Part shown: positions 1 through 4,378 of the stretch, in pieces
How positions within the stretch are numbered: position 1 is the first letter of the stretch
How the letters are laid out: each line of letters begins with the position of its first letter
From: DASTPP01 sp035762175
Lineage (GTDB): Bacteria; Myxococcota_A; Polyangia; Polyangiales; Polyangiaceae
Assembly (NCBI GenBank): GCA_035762175.1
Contig: DASTPP010000263.1
Span: 1 to 5,789 of the forward strand
Direction of reading: 5' to 3'
Length of the DNA: 5,789 nucleotides
Notes under the pieces: generated by a model
The model's database searches: none
Seen by the model: only the letters and a program-made list of their open reading frames with translations
Told to the model about the DNA's origin: nothing
Program-made: the position numbers and the translations under genes

Positions 1-145
1 CCCTGAACTCGCCTTCGGCTCAGACAGCAGGGCACCCGCCCTCCGGCCGCGCAAGGTCACCCGCCGCGCGTATAAGACGCGCTCAACACGTGCCACTCGC
101 GGCGCGCCGTAACGACGACCCGCCGGGCGAGGGCAAGCCGCCCAA

Positions 146-199
146 GAGCGCCGACCGCAAACCGCCCGAGTTTGGGCAGTTTGCGGTCGAGCGGCGCTC
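146..199 (-). terminator. Long stem-loop downstream of the lipoprotein gene
   Basis: GAGCGCC (146-152) pairs with GGCGCTC (193-199), GACCGCAAAC (153-162) with GTTTGCGGTC (179-188), and GCCC (164-167) with GGGC (174-177). The apical loop is 6 bases (168-173), with one C/A mismatch and a 4-base bulge (189-192), giving 21 pairs in all. On the minus strand it begins about 50 bases after the lipoprotein stop codon, where a transcript-ending or 3'-protecting structure is expected. No U-tract follows on either strand, so it is not a textbook intrinsic terminator. The structure is read directly from the sequence; the terminator role is inferred. A protein-binding site or mobile-element relic are alternatives. 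Confidence 0.4.
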
Positions 200-218
200 G
201 CTTCGAGCCATTTCAACG

Positions 219-246
219 GCACCGACCGGATTGGACCGGCCGGTGC
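219..246 (-). terminator. Stem-loop directly after the lipoprotein stop codon
   Basis: GCACCG (219-224) pairs with CGGTGC (241-246) and CCGG (226-229) with CCGG (236-239), with one A/C mismatch and a 6-base loop (230-235). On the minus strand it starts one base after the TAG stop (248-250) of the lipoprotein gene. Ten pairs of mostly G/C immediately 3' of a stop codon suit a terminator or an mRNA 3'-end stabiliser. There is no run of U after it, so termination would have to be Rho-assisted or U-tract-independent. It forms a tandem pair with the larger hairpin at 146-199. Confidence 0.4.
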
Positions 247-247
247 T

Positions 248-760
248 CTAGCCGCCACCCCCGGCCTCGCCGCCGGCCCCCCCGCTGTCGCCACCGCCTT
301 GGCCGCCGGCGCCGCCCGCGCCGCCACCAGCCGCGCCGCCGCCACCAGCCGCGCCGCCGGCCGCGCCGCCACCAGCCGCGCCGCCGCCGCCGCCCGCGCC
401 GCCCTGGCCGCCACCACCCACGCCGGCACCACCCGCCGCGCCGCTGCCGCCCGAGCCGCCCGAGCCGCCGGTGCCGCTCGCGCCGGACCCCGCGCTACCG
501 CCAAAGCCGGAAGCACCGTTGCCGCCCGTGCCCGAGCCGCCCGTGCCGCCGCCGCCCGTGCCGCCCGTGCCCCCTGGCACGGTGGGGGAGTCCATGCCGT
601 CGTCCTCGTTGCCTCGGCCGCCGCCCCCCGACCCCGCGTCATTGCCAAGGGACTCGCCGCCCGGAGGTTCGGGCTGCGGGTTAAGCGTACACGAGCTTAC
701 CCACGCCAGGAGGAGCGTCCCCAAAGCCCACTCCTTCGGAGCAAGTCGCCAAGCATTCAT
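248..760 (-). CDS. Short Gly-rich lipoprotein
   Basis: A 170-residue predicted lipoprotein of unknown function. Residues 1-23 form a signal peptide (charged start, then a Leu-rich core) ending in the lipobox V-S-S-C with Cys24 as lipidation site, so the product should be anchored in the cell envelope. After Cys24 comes T-L-N-P-Q-P-E-P-P-G-G, a stretch I associate with envelope lipoproteins of myxobacteria (recalled, not searched). From about residue 40 to the end it is nearly all Gly with Ala, Ser and Thr (GGTGG, GGSGG, GGAAGG units), with no globular domain. Such linkers normally connect the anchor to a C-terminal domain, so the protein may be a truncated form. ATG at 758-760 is preceded by GAGGG (766-770 on the minus strand) at 5 bases, and the signal peptide starts there. 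Plus-strand reading frames here are shadows of the repeats. Confidence 0.8.
   Translation of the reverse strand: MNAWRLAPKEWALGTLLLAWVSSCTLNPQPEPPGGESLGNDAGSGGGGRGNEDDGMDSPTVPGGTGGTGGGGTGGSGTGGNGASGFGGSAGSGASGTGGSGGSGGSGAAGGAGVGGGGQGGAGGGGGAAGGGAAGGAAGGGGAAGGGAGGAGGQGGGDSGGAGGEAGGGG
320..382. repeat. 18-base repeats inside the Gly-rich coding region
   Basis: The 18-base unit gccgccaccagccgcgcc occurs identically at 320-337, 338-355 and 365-382, the last separated by a 9-base spacer of similar composition. On the coding (minus) strand the units read as Gly/Ala blocks of the lipoprotein linker. The unit length is a multiple of three, so gain or loss of a copy would keep the frame, as expected for a slippage-prone linker. 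Confidence 0.75.
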
Positions 761-901
761 AAGCGCCCTCGTAGCACACCTCGGGCCACCCTCGGAGGCG
801 CCCCTTTTGCGGGCCGCGTTATGCTCGCCGATGCCGCCCCGAGCTCCGGGGGCGACACGTGGGCCAGCCCCGCCCGGGGGGGGTCTGACATGGCTGCCTG
901 C

Positions 902-920
902 CTTGGCTCAACTTGGCTCA
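902..920. repeat. Two direct copies of CTTGGCTCA, 10 bases apart
   Basis: CTTGGCTCA occurs at 902-910 and again at 912-920, a period of 10 bases, about one helical turn. It lies between the lipoprotein gene (starts at 760 on the minus strand) and the metalloprotease remnant (starts near 932 on the plus strand), and stands out as less GC-rich than its surroundings. It could be a pair of half-sites for a regulator or a small tandem duplication at the deletion junction that truncated the protease. The repeat is seen directly; any function is inferred. Confidence 0.5.
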
Positions 921-931
921 CTCGAGCCCGA

Positions 932-1314
932 GCGTTGCAGAATGTATTGACGCATGAGGGCGGGCACCTCTTCGGCCTCGCCGCCTTTCCGAACTCGCCC
1001 GCGGCGACGATGTCGCCCATCACGGCCTGGGGCGAGCTCGGCAGGCGCACGCTCGAGTCCGAGGACGTGACGTCGCTCGTGGGCCGCTACGCGACCGACG
1101 ACACCGTCGACCCGCCGGGCGGCTCGGACGGCGCGATCGCCCAGCGCGTCGGCCACCAGCCCCCCGCGCACCTCGGCGACGCGATCGAGCTCTCGGTGCC
1201 GGGCGCCCTGCGCTGGGTCGTCGCGCTCTCGCCCGCGCTCTCGCCCACGCTCTCGCCCGCCCAGGGCGCCACGAGCCCCGCCCGCTCGAGGCCCGCGTCG
1301 CCGCGCGCCGCTAA
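932..1314 (+). pseudogene. 3' remnant of a matrixin-type zinc metalloprotease
   Basis: In the frame beginning at 932 the sequence reads A-L-Q-N-V-L-T-H-E-G-G-H-L-F-G-L (HEGGH at 953-967), then a Met-turn-like A-A-T-M-S-P (ATG at 1010-1012), then R-T-L-E-S-E-D-V-T-S-L-V-G-R-Y. This order (HExxHxxG, Met-turn, an acidic helix ending in a Tyr) is that of the last third of a matrixin (M10-like metzincin) catalytic domain. The family motif is HExxHxxGxxH; here the third zinc ligand is Ala (codon 983-985). Nothing resembling the upstream catalytic domain, signal peptide or start is visible in any plus frame before 932. The frame keeps near-total GC at third positions to about 1230, then runs without its own stop into the antisense of the next gene; a neighbouring frame stops at TAA 1312-1314, which I use as a nominal end. 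It is read as a 5'-truncated, inactive gene. Confidence 0.65.
1223..1258. repeat. Three tandem 12-base units
   Basis: gcgctctcgccc at 1223-1234 and 1235-1246 is followed by a third copy at 1247-1258 with A for the first G. In the remnant's plus frame it reads A-L-S-P, A-L-S-P, T-L-S-P. It sits near the damaged 3' end of the protease remnant and looks like recent slippage. Confidence 0.7.
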
Positions 1315-1355
1315 CGCCCCGGGTCGCGGGCGCCGCCCGGCGGCGGTCGAGCGCC

Positions 1356-2309
1356 TCAGGGCTTGGGGCGGGCGCCGCCCTTCTTCTCGCCGCCGCCCTT
1401 CTTCTCGCCGCCGCCGCTGCCGCCGCTCTTCTTCTCGCCGCCGCTGCTGCCGCCGCCCTTCAGCGCCGCGGCCACCGCCGGCGAGAGCCCCTCGTCGACG
1501 GGCGCGGGCGCGCGGGCCACCTTCTTTCGGATCTCGGGCAGGCGCGCCAGCATCGCGCGCTCTTCGTGCACGAGCGCGACGAAGCCGGCGCCAGGGTCCC
1601 AGAGGCGGACGTGGGTGGACGCGTCGTCCCACTCGTGCACCGGCGCGGGACGCCCCTTGGCCGGCGCCGCCGGCAGCACCTTCGGCGCCCGGCCGCCCGC
1701 CGAGGCCCGTACCCGCGCGATCGCCTCGTCGAGCGCGGCGCCCTTCGCGGCGCCCGCCGCCTGCGGCACCTCTTCGTAGGTCTTCCACAGGCGGTCGCCG
1801 ATCAAGAAGAACCAGATGCGGCCCCCCGCGGCCGAGGGCAGGCGCATCAAGGCCTCGCCGTTGCCCTTGCTGAACTCGCCGGCCAGCGGCGAGGTGTCGA
1901 AGCCGTCGGGCCCCTCGCTCAGCTCGAGGTAACTCCGCCGGAAGGCCGCCTTCTGCGCCGCCAGCTGCGCCTCGAAGTTGCGCCGCGCCGGCGTCGAGGT
2001 CGCCCGCTTGCGCGCCTCGAGCGAGTCGGCCTCGATCTTGCGGTCGACGCAGTCTTCGAGCTGCGTGCGCGTCATGCCCCAGCGCAGCCCGGGCACCGCG
2101 AGCGGCAGCGCCCGGGCCGCGGCCTTCGCGCCTTCGCGCTCGCCGTCGTCTTTCGCCTTCACGTCCGCGCGCGCCCCGTCGGCCCTCGCCTTCGCCTCGG
2201 TGCGGGCGCCCTCGACCTTCGGCTTCGCGTCGGCCCGCGCGGGCGCGGGCGACGAAGCCAGCGCCGAGAGCACCACCAGCCCGGAAAGCCATCGTTCGCG
2301 ATACGACAT
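1356..2309 (-). CDS. Secreted protein of unknown function with Lys/Gly tail
   Basis: A 317-residue protein I do not recognise as a named family. Residues 1-26 are a Sec signal peptide (Arg-rich start, hydrophobic core, A-R-A cleavage motif before Asp27), so it should be exported to the periplasm or outside. Residues 27-67 are a charged Ala/Lys/Glu/Asp segment, probably helical or disordered. A compact domain follows at about 73-260: V-P-G-L-R-W-G-M-T, a helical part with the only Cys (87), then strand-like stretches R-I-W-F-F-L-I-G-D-R-L-W-K (164-176) and W-D-D-A-S-T-H-V-R-L-W (227-237). The pattern 'strand, D-x-L-W-K, later W-D-D-x-x-T' recalls small secreted beta-rich domains but assigns no function. 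Residues 284-312 are G-G-E-K-K repeats, probably a flexible basic tail. No strong Shine-Dalgarno precedes the ATG at 2307-2309; the start is chosen because the signal peptide begins there. Confidence 0.8.
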   Translation of the reverse strand: MSYRERWLSGLVVLSALASSPAPARADAKPKVEGARTEAKARADGARADVKAKDDGEREGAKAAARALPLAVPGLRWGMTRTQLEDCVDRKIEADSLEARKRATSTPARRNFEAQLAAQKAAFRRSYLELSEGPDGFDTSPLAGEFSKGNGEALMRLPSAAGGRIWFFLIGDRLWKTYEEVPQAAGAAKGAALDEAIARVRASAGGRAPKVLPAAPAKGRPAPVHEWDDASTHVRLWDPGAGFVALVHEERAMLARLPEIRKKVARAPAPVDEGLSPAVAAALKGGGSSGGEKKSGGSGGGEKKGGGEKKGGARPKP

Positions 2310-2497
2310 AATGCCCGCGACGCTACCACCCGCCCGGGCGCCGAAGCTACACCCTTACAAAGCCCGTCGGGGCCGGTCGCAGGCCGTAAGGAAGCCGCGC
2401 ACACCGCCCCGTTCGCTTTGCGGAACGCACGAATCGCGCCCGCAGAGCCTGTTTTTTCGACGCGAGAAGCGCCGCGCCGCGGCCCCCCGGCCGAGCC

Positions 2498-3274
2498 TCA
2501 GCCCTCGCGCAGCTCGACCGTCAGCGGCGCGTGGTCGCTCGGCGTCTCGCCGCCGCGCTCTTCGCGGTCGACCTCGGCCGCGACGACGCGCTCGGCGACC
2601 GGCGGGGTCGCGTACACGTGGTCGATGCGCAGGCCCAAATTGCGGGGGAAGCCCCGCATGCGGTAGTCCCACCAGGTGAAGAGCTGGCCCTCGGGCTGCA
2701 CGCGGCGCACGACGTCGACCAGGCCCGCCTCGCGGATGGCGGCGAGCGCCGCCTTCTCTTCGTCGGTGAAGAGCACCTGGCCCCGCCAGGCCTTCGGGTC
2801 GTGGACGTCGACGTCCTCGGGCGCGACGTTGAAGTCGCCGCAGAGCACCGCCTCGCGGCGCTCGCGCAGGTCGGCCGCGAGCCGGTCGCGCAGGCGCTTC
2901 ATCCACGAGAGCTTGTAGCGAAACTTGTCGCTCGTCGTGCTCTCGCCGTTCGGAAAGTACGCGCACGTGACGCGCAGCCCGAACGCCGTCGCCGTCAGGA
3001 GGCGGGCCTGCGGGTCGCTCTCGCCCTCGTCGGCGAAGCCCCGCCGCACGTCGGCGAGCGGCTGCCGCGACAGAATGCCGACGCCGTTATAGGCCTTCTG
3101 CCCGAAGAGCGCGACGTCGTAGCCGAGCGCGCGGAAGGGCTCGAAGAGCGCGCTCGCGTCCTCGCTCTTCAGCTCTTGCAGGCAGAGCACGTCGGGCCGC
3201 TTGGCCTGCACCCACGCGAGCACCCGGGCGTGCCGCGCCTTGATGCCGTTGATGTTCCACGTCACGAGCTTCAT
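2498..3274 (-). CDS. xthA: Exodeoxyribonuclease III (AP endonuclease)
   Basis: Cytoplasmic DNA-repair enzyme of the EEP (exonuclease/endonuclease/phosphatase) superfamily, which cleaves DNA 5' of abasic sites and trims blocked 3' ends in base-excision repair. At 258 residues it is full length for the family. Visible motifs: T-W-N-I-N-G-I (Asn7), L-Q-E-L-K with metal-binding Glu34, Y-F-P-N-G with Tyr106, G-D-F-N with Asp147 and Asn149, then P-E-D-V-D-V-H-D-P, T-W-W-D-Y-R (200-205), L-G-L-R-I-D-H (213-219) and S-D-H-A-P with the catalytic pair Asp247/His248. All expected active-site residues are present. The ATG at 3272-3274 has a perfect AGGAGG (3282-3287, minus strand) 7 bases upstream. It lies 253 bases after hsp20 on the same strand. 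A TTGACG element at 3408-3413 could be a -35 box, but no good -10 is seen. Confidence 0.95.
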   Translation of the reverse strand: MKLVTWNINGIKARHARVLAWVQAKRPDVLCLQELKSEDASALFEPFRALGYDVALFGQKAYNGVGILSRQPLADVRRGFADEGESDPQARLLTATAFGLRVTCAYFPNGESTTSDKFRYKLSWMKRLRDRLAADLRERREAVLCGDFNVAPEDVDVHDPKAWRGQVLFTDEEKAALAAIREAGLVDVVRRVQPEGQLFTWWDYRMRGFPRNLGLRIDHVYATPPVAERVVAAEVDREERGGETPSDHAPLTVELREG

Positions 3275-3423
3275 CGCGTCGCCTCCTCGCGCGCGCAGGG
3301 CCCCGCCGCGCCCGGCCCGAGCAGGGCGCCCCGGGGCCCCCGGGCAACGCCGCGGAAGGAAGCGAGCGCCGTGCGCACGCTCGGCTCCTTTCCCTTTCGG
3401 GGCGCGGCGTCAACGGTGGCCTT

Positions 3424-3447
3424 CGCGGGCGGGGCGCCCGCCCCGCG
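3424..3447. other. GC-rich hairpin between hsp20 and xthA
   Basis: CGCGGG (3424-3429) pairs with CCCGCG (3442-3447), then CGGG (3430-3433) with CCCG (3437-3440), with one bulged C and a 3-base loop. It lies about 80 bases after the hsp20 stop on the minus strand and could end or protect that transcript. There is no U-tract. With such extreme GC content, hairpins of this size can arise by chance, so the role is weakly supported. Confidence 0.3.
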
Positions 3448-3527
3448 GCTGGCGCCCGGCCGGGCGCGGCGCGGGGGGCGCGACGGAGTTCGGCGGCGGG
3501 GCGCTCGCGCCGGGCGGCGCGCGCCAC

Positions 3528-4055
3528 TCACCGGGCTAAGGCGCCCTCGCCGCCGGCCTCGGGCGCGGGCTTCGCGGCCCCCGCGGGCTCGGCCCCGGCC
3601 TGGGCCGAGCGCACCTCGATGCGCCGCGGCTTCGGCGGGGCGACCTTGGGCAGCGTGACGGTCAGCACGCCGTCGGCGAGCTCGGCCGTGAGGCCCGCCT
3701 CGTCGATGCCCTCGGACAGGGCGAACGAGCGGGCGAAGCCGCCGTACGTGCGGCCGACCCAGACGCGCTCGTTCTTGCCCTTCGCCTCGAGCTTGCGCTG
3801 GCCCTTGACCGTGAGCACGCCCTTCTCGACCGTCAGCTCGACGTCGTCGGCGCGGTAGCCCGGCACGTCGAACTGCAGCACGATCTTCTCGTCGTCCGAG
3901 CGCACGTCGACCGGCGGCGAGGCGCCCTGGGCGGCCGCGCCGTGGCCGAACGCGCCCGCCGGGCGCATCACGTCGTCGAAGGCGCGCTCGAGCGCCGCGA
4001 AGGCGTCGAAGGGGCCGCGGGCGGAGCCGAAAACCGGAAAAATGGCATTACGCAT
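3528..4055 (-). CDS. Hsp20 family small heat-shock protein
   Basis: ATP-independent holdase chaperone that forms oligomers and keeps unfolding proteins soluble under heat or other stress; cytoplasmic. 175 residues. A short N-terminal arm with F-x-A-x-x-x-L-E-R-A-F-D-D-V-M (16-30) precedes the alpha-crystallin domain at about 47-137: P-P-V-D-V (47-51), F-D-V-P-G-Y (62-67), V-E-K-G-V-L-T-V-K-G (76-85), and the family signature A-D-G-V-L-T-V-T-L-P-K (127-137). The C-terminal I-x-V anchor is I-E-V (146-148). A 27-residue Ala/Gly/Pro/Glu tail follows, longer than usual. The same frame stays open far upstream, but the ATG at 4053-4055 is chosen because it has a GGAGAGG Shine-Dalgarno 5 bases away, matches where the family starts, and is followed by unusually A/T-rich codons typical of initiation. 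It is 323 bases after the sigma-factor gene on the same strand. Confidence 0.95.
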   Translation of the reverse strand: MRNAIFPVFGSARGPFDAFAALERAFDDVMRPAGAFGHGAAAQGASPPVDVRSDDEKIVLQFDVPGYRADDVELTVEKGVLTVKGQRKLEAKGKNERVWVGRTYGGFARSFALSEGIDEAGLTAELADGVLTVTLPKVAPPKPRRIEVRSAQAGAEPAGAAKPAPEAGGEGALAR

Positions 4056-4060
4056 AGAGA

Positions 4061-4067
4061 CCTCTCC
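4061..4067 (-). promoter_or_regulatory. Ribosome binding site fixing the hsp20 start
   Basis: GGAGAGG on the minus strand ends 5 bases before the ATG at 4053-4055. It lies in a purine-rich, relatively A/T-rich patch (4061-4076) unlike the GC-dense leader, and is the main reason to choose this ATG over longer in-frame extensions starting in the leader. Confidence 0.7.
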
Positions 4068-4088
4068 CTCTTTTCGTGCTTGCTGACT

Positions 4089-4107
4089 CGATTGGCGGCG
4101 CCAATCG
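4089..4107. promoter_or_regulatory. 19-bp perfect palindrome upstream of hsp20
   Basis: CGATTGGCGGCGCCAATCG has perfect 9-base arms around a single central G (4098). Its near edge is 33 bases before the hsp20 ATG. Palindromes of this size and position are typical binding sites for dimeric repressors. It contains A/T-rich blocks (ATTGG/CCAAT), so it is less easily explained by GC skew than the other repeats here. As RNA it would also form a short hairpin (ATTGGC, loop GGC, GCCAAT). It matches none of the heat-shock operators I know. Confidence 0.5.
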
Positions 4108-4141
4108 CTCGGCGCTTCGATCGCGCGGGGCCCCCCGGGCG

Positions 4142-4200
4142 CCGGCCCTCGCGGGCCCGCGCCGGGCGCACCCCGGGCGTAAGGCCCCCGCGAGGGCCGG
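4142..4200. repeat. 14-bp perfect inverted repeat with 31-base loop
   Basis: CCGGCCCTCGCGGG (4142-4155) is the exact reverse complement of CCCGCGAGGGCCGG (4187-4200), separated by 31 bases that are themselves self-complementary in places. It lies in the hsp20 leader and would make a very stable hairpin in a minus-strand transcript coming from the sigma-factor gene or the candidate promoter. It could attenuate read-through into hsp20 or protect an RNA end. Confidence 0.6.
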
Positions 4201-4330
4201 GCGAAGCCTCGCGGCTCGCCGCGCCCGACGCGGGGGCGGTGCTTCGGCGGGGCGCCGCTCGAAGCGGGCGCCCGCACGACGATCGGCCCGGCGGCGCTTT
4301 CGCTCACCGCCTGACCGACGACCGAGGCAG

Positions 4331-4358
4331 AAACTAAGCACGCCCCTTGCACGGTCAA
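4331..4358 (-). promoter_or_regulatory. Candidate promoter for hsp20
   Basis: On the minus strand TTGACC (4353-4358) and TAGTTT (4331-4336) are separated by 16 bases. The first matches the sigma-70 -35 consensus at five of six positions; the second keeps the key T-A-...-T positions of the -10 box. The stretch is a clear A/T-rich island in a very GC-rich region and begins 20 bases after the sigma-factor stop codon. Transcription would start near 4324 and leave a leader of about 270 bases. It does not resemble a sigma-32 heat-shock promoter. Weak -10 matching keeps confidence low. Confidence 0.35.
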
Positions 4359-4378
4359 GGCCGGGCCGCGCCGCCGCG

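Larger units (their letters stand above)
1..247. other. Gene-poor left edge rich in inverted repeats
   Basis: No convincing gene is visible here. One plus frame is open from position 3 to a TAG at 249-251, but it has no recognisable motif and a less extreme third-position GC bias than the real genes, so I do not call it. The stretch carries several inverted repeats: CTGA (3-6) with TCAG (20-23) around GCC-TTC-GGC (11-19); GCGCGT (66-71) with ACGCGC (77-82) around a 5-base A/T-rich loop; GGGC (131-134) with GCCC (140-143); and the two large hairpins listed separately at 146-199 and 219-246. It lies 3' of the lipoprotein gene. Confidence 0.6.
4056..4378 (-). promoter_or_regulatory. Structured leader and control region of hsp20
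   Basis: No separate gene is visible in these 323 bases. The hsp20 frame continues open through it, but codon use near hsp20 drifts from the local norm (CAA, AGT, GCA, CGA, AAA, GGA), so it is treated as non-coding. In minus-strand order it holds a candidate sigma-70-type promoter (4331-4358), a hairpin of GGCGCCC (4267-4273) with GGGCGCC (4250-4256), a CGAAGC/GCTTCG pair (4202-4207 with 4241-4246) enclosing CCGCG/CGCGG, a 14-bp perfect inverted repeat (4142-4200), a 19-bp palindrome (4089-4107) and the ribosome binding site. No CIRCE (TTAGCACTC...GAGTGCTAA) or HspR-type (CTTGAGT...ACTCAAG) box is present. Confidence 0.55.

Noticed and set aside
248..684. Possible CRISPR-like or minisatellite array from the regular GC-rich repeats.
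   Set aside because: Repeats are codon-phased Gly/Ala blocks with no unique spacers; they are the coding sequence of the lipoprotein linker.
773..788. Sigma-54-like element TGGCCC-N5-GTGCT on the minus strand upstream of the lipoprotein.
   Set aside because: GG/GC spacing is right, but transcription would start within a few bases of the ATG and exclude the GAGGG ribosome site; likely chance.
908..1171. A minus-strand frame reads V-A-A-H-E-R-R-H-V-L-G-L, an HExxH zinc-protease string.
   Set aside because: It is the antisense of the plus-strand metalloprotease remnant, with Arg-rich context, no Met-turn and no family-like flanks; a chance product of GC-rich antisense.
299..1873. A 524-codon plus frame across the Gly-rich region and the secreted-protein gene.
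   Set aside because: Only 932 to about 1300 has protein-like content. The rest is antisense to the lipoprotein repeats and to the secreted-protein gene.
1087..2292. Long alternate minus frame overlapping the secreted-protein gene.
   Set aside because: Arg/Gly/Ala-rich composition typical of shadow frames; the other frame has a signal peptide, a hydrophobic core and normal amino-acid balance.
2451..2456. Run of six T on the plus strand near a CGTTC/GAACG hairpin (2410-2427), suggesting an intrinsic terminator.
   Set aside because: The T-run is about 25 bases from the stem and in plus orientation, while the neighbouring genes are on the minus strand, where it reads as A; no fit to a terminator.
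2480..2493. CGGCC-CCCC-GGCCG hairpin just after the xthA stop.
   Set aside because: Only 5 bp of pure G/C with no U-tract on the minus transcript; expected by chance at this GC content.
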